DNA from: Deltaproteobacteria bacterium
Lineage (GTDB): Bacteria; Desulfobacterota; UBA8473
DNA: 36,612 nt
Reading direction: 5' to 3'
Assembly: GCA_003599365.1 (NCBI GenBank)
Contig: QZJR01000064.1
Location: 1 to 36,612, forward strand
Shown here: positions 32,638 through 36,612 of the stretch, piece by piece
Numbering within the stretch: position 1 is the stretch's first letter
Layout of the letters: each line of letters starts with the position of its first letter
Made by a program: the position numbers and the translations under genes
Notes under the pieces: model-generated
Seen by the model: only the letters and a program-made list of their open reading frames with translations
The model's database searches: none
Told to the model about the DNA's origin: nothing

Positions 32638-33044
32638 TTTACCTCCTTATAGAATATAGTCAAAAATCAAAAGTCGAAAATCAGGAAAAGTAATTCAGAA
32701 GTTGTTAAATACGAGTAAATACGAATAAAGAGAAAAACCCGTTCCAAATTTACCAAATATCGATTAATCTACTAGTTAACAAATTGGTAACAATGTGTCA
32801 AATAATTTAAACAGTTTATCCTGAAAAGTAAAATTTTTGTGCTACCACACAGGGTATCCAGTGTTGTTTCTTTATGAAAATTTTTTTCTTGAAAAAGGCA
32901 TATTTATGGGGTAGTGTTTTTGAAATGGTGTTTTCGCTAACTGTTTTGCTGACAAACAAAAAATATCCAATTCATAGACAGATTTAAGGGGCAGCCTTGT
33001 CCCTTTATCTTCATTGAAAGAAATTAACTTGAAAGGAAGATACT
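32638..33044. promoter_or_regulatory. Divergent intergenic region (oxidoreductase operon / dehydrogenases)
   Basis: This AT-rich 407-bp region separates two divergent metabolic operons and has no ORF of note. Short 10-bp tandem repeats TAAATACGAG and TAAATACGAA occupy 32706-32725. A weak plus-strand promoter, TTGAAA (32889-32894), 17-bp spacer, TAGTGT (32912-32917), would serve the dehydrogenases. A shared regulator site is plausible here but not identified. Confidence 0.35.
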
Positions 33045-34193
33045 ATGCAAGCACGGTTCTACAAAGAAGAGCACCAAATTTTTCGTAAGGCTTTCAGGGA
33101 TTTTGTCAATAAGGAAATTAAACCTAATGCTGAAAAGTGGGAGCATGAAAAGGGAATTCCCAGGGATTTATGGCATAAGGTGGGTGAACAAGGGTATTTA
33201 TGCCCATGGGTTGATGAGAAATACGGAGGTTCCGGGGTCGGGTTTGAATACTCGGTGATTATCCACGAAGAGCTGTGCCGGTCTGAGAACACAGGTGTGC
33301 TGGGAATGGGTGTGCATAGCGACATTGTTGTTCCGTACATTGATCACCATGGAGATGAAAGACAAAAAGAGAAGTATCTCCCCGGATGCGCCAACGGGGA
33401 TATTATCACCTCTGTGGCAATGAGCGAACCGGAGGCCGGTTCTGACCTTGTCAGAATACAAACCAAGGCAATCAGGGACGGCAATGACTACATCGTTAAC
33501 GGACAGAAGGTTTTTATTACCAATGGTATCCACTGCGATCTGGCGATAGTGGCCGTAAAAACAGACCCAAAGGCGGACCCTCTTCACAAAGGCATTAGCA
33601 TACTTCTTGTTGAAAACGGGACCCCCGGGTTTTCCAAAGGCCGCAGTCTCGAAAAGACGGGCGCTCACAGTCAGGATACCGGAGAGCTATTCTTCGAGGA
33701 TTGTCGAGTGCCTCAGGAAAATCTGCTTGGTGAAGAAGGTGAAGGGTTCAAGTATCTGATGTACAACCTGCAACAGGAGCGTCTGGTCATGACGATGGAT
33801 GCCCAGGCTGTCGCGGAATACGTTCTGGAAAAAACCATCGAATATTGTAAGGTGCGGAATGTCTTTGGGCGTCCCGTTAGCAGATTTCAGCACAACACGT
33901 TTAAGATTGTTGAAATGGCTACCGAGGTCGAAATGGGTAGAGTCTTCTTCAATTCCCTCGTCGAAGATTTTATTAACGGAGTAGACATTACCCTGAAGGT
34001 GTCAATGGCCAAGTGGTGGATAACCGAGATGGCAAATCGCATTGCTTACCAGTGTACCCAGCTCCATGGAGGGTACGGGTGCATGAAAGAGTACTATGTT
34101 GCCAGGGCGTCGGGAGATGTCCGCTCTATGACCATCGCTGCCGGCACGAGTGAAATAATGAAGATTGTCATAGGAAGAATGATGGGGTTGTAG
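33045..34193 (+). CDS. Acyl-CoA dehydrogenase, tandem copy 1
   Basis: This 382-aa FAD enzyme oxidises an acyl-CoA to the 2,3-enoyl-CoA and passes electrons to ETF or an equivalent. AMSEPEAGSDL (125-135) is the flavin/substrate signature; HGGYGCMKEYYVAR (341-354) and GTSEIMK (367-373) are C-terminal family motifs. The Glu used by medium- and short-chain enzymes (YEGT) is replaced by Ala (AAGT). A Glu is present in QQERL (E245), the position used by isovaleryl-CoA and long-chain dehydrogenases, so it is probably active and of that class. AAAGGAAG precedes the ATG. It is followed 2 nt later by a near-identical copy. Confidence 0.92.
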   Translation: MQARFYKEEHQIFRKAFRDFVNKEIKPNAEKWEHEKGIPRDLWHKVGEQGYLCPWVDEKYGGSGVGFEYSVIIHEELCRSENTGVLGMGVHSDIVVPYIDHHGDERQKEKYLPGCANGDIITSVAMSEPEAGSDLVRIQTKAIRDGNDYIVNGQKVFITNGIHCDLAIVAVKTDPKADPLHKGISILLVENGTPGFSKGRSLEKTGAHSQDTGELFFEDCRVPQENLLGEEGEGFKYLMYNLQQERLVMTMDAQAVAEYVLEKTIEYCKVRNVFGRPVSRFQHNTFKIVEMATEVEMGRVFFNSLVEDFINGVDITLKVSMAKWWITEMANRIAYQCTQLHGGYGCMKEYYVARASGDVRSMTIAAGTSEIMKIVIGRMMGL

Positions 34194-34195
34194 GG

Positions 34196-35344
34196 ATGGA
34201 AGCACGATTTTACAAGGAAGAGCACCACATCTTCCGTAAGGCTTTTAGGGATTTTGTCCATAAGGAAATCAAACCCTACGCGGAAAAGTGGGATGACGAG
34301 AAGAAAATCCCCAGGGAAATATGGCATAAGATGGGTAACCAAGGGTATCTATGTCCATGGCTCGATGAGAAGTACGGCGGTTCCGGGGTCGGGTTTGAAT
34401 ACTCGGTGATTATCCACGAAGAGCTGTGCCGTTCTGAGAACACAGGTGTGCTGGGGATGGGTGTCCATAGCGACATTATTGTTCCGTACATTGATCACCA
34501 TGGAGATCAAAGACAAAAAGAGAAATATCTCCCAGGATGCGCCAACGGGGAGATCATTACCTCTATCGTCATGAGCGAACCAGGGGCCGGATCTGACCTT
34601 GCCGCTATCCGTACCAAGGCTATCAGGGACGGCAATGACTATATTGTGAATGGCCAGAAGGTTTTCATTACCAATGGTATCAGCTGTGACCTGGCCATAG
34701 TGGCCGTAAAAACAGACCCAAAAGCGGATCCTCCATACAAGGGGATCAGCATACTTCTCATTGAAGACGGTACCCCTGGGTTTTCCAAAGGCCGCAGTCT
34801 CGAAAAGACGGGTACCCACAGTCAGGATACAGGGGAGCTGTTCTTTGAGGATTGTCGGGTACCTCAAGAGAACCTGCTGGGCGAGGAAGGTGAGGGGTTT
34901 CGGTACCTCATGTACAACCTGCAGCAAGAGCGTTTAGCCCTCACCATCGACGCCCAGGCTACAGCCGAATATGCTCTAGAGAAAACTATCGAGTATTGTA
35001 AGACAAGAAATGTATTTGGACGTTGTGTGAGCGAGTTTCAACACAATACATTCAAGATCGTGGAGATGGCTACTGAGGTCGAAATTGGTAGGGTTTTTCT
35101 TAATTCCCTCATCAAAGATTTTATTGATGGGAAAGATATTACCCTGAAGGTATCGATGGCCAAGTGGTGGATACCGGAGATGGCCAATCGGCTTGCCTAT
35201 CACTGTACACAACTCCACGGAGGATACGGATGCATGAAGGAGTATTATGTTGCAAGGGTGCCAGGAGATCTCCGTTCCCTGGCTATTGCCGGCGGCGCCA
35301 CTGAAGTGATGAAGGTTGTCATAGGAAGGATGATGGGCTTGTGA
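34196..35344 (+). CDS. Acyl-CoA dehydrogenase, tandem copy 2
   Basis: This is a second 382-aa acyl-CoA dehydrogenase, same length and roughly 85% identical to copy 1 by eye, with no insertions or deletions. It keeps E245 in QQERL and HGGYGCMKEYY. It differs in the C-terminal block (GGATEVMK against AGTSEIMK) and the flavin signature (MSEPGAGSDL). These changes could alter chain length or make the pair a heteromer. The ATG is 2 nt after the stop of copy 1, so they are co-translated. The stop is 15 nt from the convergent MBL gene. An isovaleryl/branched-chain role is inferred from the VOR-type operon nearby. Confidence 0.92.
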   Translation: MEARFYKEEHHIFRKAFRDFVHKEIKPYAEKWDDEKKIPREIWHKMGNQGYLCPWLDEKYGGSGVGFEYSVIIHEELCRSENTGVLGMGVHSDIIVPYIDHHGDQRQKEKYLPGCANGEIITSIVMSEPGAGSDLAAIRTKAIRDGNDYIVNGQKVFITNGISCDLAIVAVKTDPKADPPYKGISILLIEDGTPGFSKGRSLEKTGTHSQDTGELFFEDCRVPQENLLGEEGEGFRYLMYNLQQERLALTIDAQATAEYALEKTIEYCKTRNVFGRCVSEFQHNTFKIVEMATEVEIGRVFLNSLIKDFIDGKDITLKVSMAKWWIPEMANRLAYHCTQLHGGYGCMKEYYVARVPGDLRSLAIAGGATEVMKVVIGRMMGL

Positions 35345-35359
35345 GATTCCTAAGGCGTG

Positions 35360-36265
35360 CTATGTTGTCGTTCGGTTAATATACCCAACATACCCCTTTA
35401 TACTGTTCTTAATAAAATACTTCTCCCTTTCTCTAATATCATCATCAAGATGATTAAATGATGCAAAGGATTTATCTACTGTAAGGAGTTTTGACATACA
35501 GTCTTCAATTAAGCTTTCGTTTTTTGATGACCTTTTAACCTGATCGGCTATTACTTCCTTCCATAGAAACAATTGCTTCCTGTGTCTTTCAAGTATCACT
35601 TTGGAATCTTTATGGATTCCAAAGTGTCCAAAGCAGATCTGTTTTTTGCCCAGATCAAGAAGCTTATCTACGCTTTCTATCGCTTCTTCAAGATGTAATT
35701 TAGGTGGAGTGGCAGGTCGTTGGTAGGTTTCGTTCTTAAAAGAATGAAATACACCTCCTGCCTCTCCGGCAAATAGGTATCTATCACAGGTATAACTTAC
35801 ATGATGCACAGCATGGCCTGGTGTATTTATAGCCTCAATGCCATCTATCTGGAACTCAAAAGAGGGGATTATTTTTTTTCCTGAGACAGGCTTCATCTCT
35901 CCATAGGCCATGGCTATATCCCCCAGTGTCTTTTTTGTCGCTTCCCATAGATTTTGAGGTTTTGCCAGATGCTCAACAGCACGTTCATGGCATACAACTT
36001 TTGCCTCAGGGAATCGCTCTATAAGTTCTCCAATGCTACCGGCATGGTCCAGATGGATATGGGTTAAAAGAACATAGTCCAATCTTTTAATCCCTAAGTT
36101 TATCAAAGACTTTACAAGCTCTTCCACTGTAGCAGAGGGACCCACATCGACCAGAAAGGTATAATCGCCAATGTATACCCAGGAACCTATGAAGTTCCTG
36201 AATCCCTTAACCTTCTGCTCTAAGTCTATCAGATACAAATTCTGACTAATCTTTAAGATGCTCAT
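35360..36265 (-). CDS. MBL-fold metallo-hydrolase
   Basis: This 301-aa metallo-beta-lactamase-fold hydrolase has the metal-binding motif THIHLDHAG (H69, H71, D73, H74), a third-site His in TPGHAVHH (about 148-155) and a C-terminal GHFG. The bridging acid is Glu in FAGEAGG rather than the usual Asp. Such proteins hydrolyse thioesters, lactones or phosphodiesters. With acyl-CoA dehydrogenases next door a thioesterase-like role is possible, but the genes are convergent and the link is weak. The C-terminal 90 residues form a charged helical region. No iron-flavoprotein domain is attached. Confidence 0.88.
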   Translation of the reverse strand: MSILKISQNLYLIDLEQKVKGFRNFIGSWVYIGDYTFLVDVGPSATVEELVKSLINLGIKRLDYVLLTHIHLDHAGSIGELIERFPEAKVVCHERAVEHLAKPQNLWEATKKTLGDIAMAYGEMKPVSGKKIIPSFEFQIDGIEAINTPGHAVHHVSYTCDRYLFAGEAGGVFHSFKNETYQRPATPPKLHLEEAIESVDKLLDLGKKQICFGHFGIHKDSKVILERHRKQLFLWKEVIADQVKRSSKNESLIEDCMSKLLTVDKSFASFNHLDDDIREREKYFIKNSIKGYVGYINRTTT

Positions 36266-36299
36266 TTAAAAACCTTTAAGTCTCCCTTCCCGCTCCGCA

Positions 36300-36325
36300 C
36301 AACAGCGCACTTGAGTGCGCTGTTG
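36300..36325. promoter_or_regulatory. Perfect 12-bp dyad upstream of the MBL gene
   Basis: CAACAGCGCACT and AGTGCGCTGTTG (36300-36311 and 36314-36325) are perfect inverted repeats separated by 2 nt. They lie 35-60 nt upstream of the MBL start. This could be a repressor operator or, read rightward with the following TTTTGG, a weak terminator. Confidence 0.4.
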
Positions 36326-36612
36326 TTTTGGTCTGAAAATCATCTTAGTATTTAGCAGTTATGTATGCCTAAATCAAGACGAAAAATCTTGACAGACAAT
36401 TATATATCTGGATAGACTGAAATAACAGAAACGGAAAACGGTGAACCGTTACTAACTTTTAAGTCTATTAAAGGATGATGAAGTCGTAAAAAGTCAAAAA
36501 TCAGACGGCACACTAAAAAGCTCCAGATGCAAGGCGCGCAAGCCTCGACAAACGAACTCGTAGGGGCAGACCCATGTGTCTGCCCAATTATTGGGCGAAC
36601 ACACAGGTTCGC
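36326..36612. repeat. Repeat-like right-edge region
   Basis: No gene is seen. Positions 36470-36541 (GATGATGAAGTCGTAAAAAG and onward through CAAGGCGCGCAAG) look like the left part of a palindromic intergenic repeat common in deltaproteobacterial genomes; the matching right arm is not present. Hairpins follow: GGGGCAGAC/GTCTGCCC at about 36563-36585, then GGGCGAACACACAGG to the window end. A plus-strand TTGACA (36389-36394) lacks a good -10. Confidence 0.4.

Noticed and set aside
1-36612. CRISPR arrays, tRNA or rRNA genes
   Set aside because: No regularly spaced direct repeats, cloverleaf with a T-loop motif, or rRNA segment was recognised by eye; a dedicated scan was not possible.

Overview
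The window looks like chromosomal DNA from a strictly anaerobic, AT-leaning bacterium, most likely a sulfate-reducing or syntrophic deltaproteobacterium (Desulfobacterota). This is an inference from gene content, since no rRNA or other taxonomic marker is present. The evidence is a four-subunit 2-oxoacid:ferredoxin oxidoreductase, acyl-CoA dehydrogenases, a siroheme-decarboxylase-like protein, a CooC-type nickel ATPase, cobalamin genes and an old-yellow-enzyme family reductase.

Layout. 1-3100: a SAM methyltransferase, then an OYE reductase-truA operon, all on the minus strand. 3100-3830: mobile-element debris (a frameshifted REP-associated transposase tail and a 123-bp MITE). 3828-7547: a PilZ protein facing a minus-strand operon (siroheme-decarboxylase-like, metG, a malate/lactate-dehydrogenase-like protein and a possible 34-aa ORF). 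7548-10051: a palindromic element, adenine deaminase, a second MITE and a small unknown. 10164-16399: a compact plus-strand operon of TetR regulator, 277-aa unknown, BchI-like AAA+ ATPase, CooC-like ATPase, BchD-like AAA+/VWA protein, ferredoxin and a 93-aa CxC protein. 16568-17941: cobU, a 28-codon cobT remnant and cobS.

17958-29364 is a one-directional (minus) defence island that reads GC-richer than its surroundings: PLD-SNF2 helicase, Phd/RelE pair, SPL-like radical SAM protein, TcmP, a Shedu nuclease (AT-rich inside the island), DUF2283, a detached MTase tail and an Eco57I-type DNA methyltransferase. Its upstream edge carries decayed pieces of a type III Res subunit and an acyl-CoA dehydrogenase. 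29964-32637: a VOR-type 2-oxoacid:ferredoxin oxidoreductase operon (minus). 33045-35344: two tandem duplicate acyl-CoA dehydrogenases (plus). 35360-36265: an MBL-fold hydrolase. The right edge is repeat-like.

How the genes work together. The 10-16 kb operon is the strongest candidate for an undescribed system. It has both AAA+ motor subunits of a Mg/Co-chelatase-like machine, each with a four-cysteine insertion, plus a CooC-type metal ATPase and a ferredoxin, but no CobN/BchH-type chelatase subunit and no CO dehydrogenase. I infer a metal-insertion or metalloenzyme-activation machine of unknown target. The oxidoreductase and the dehydrogenases could form a 2-oxoacid to acyl-CoA to enoyl-CoA route, for example in branched-chain amino acid breakdown. 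The helicase and methyltransferase at the two ends of the island may form one restriction system with other defence cassettes inserted between them. A clear sequence-level result is a MITE family: two ~123-bp elements with 12-bp GTAACTAYTCAG termini, each flanked by a perfect 8-bp target duplication.
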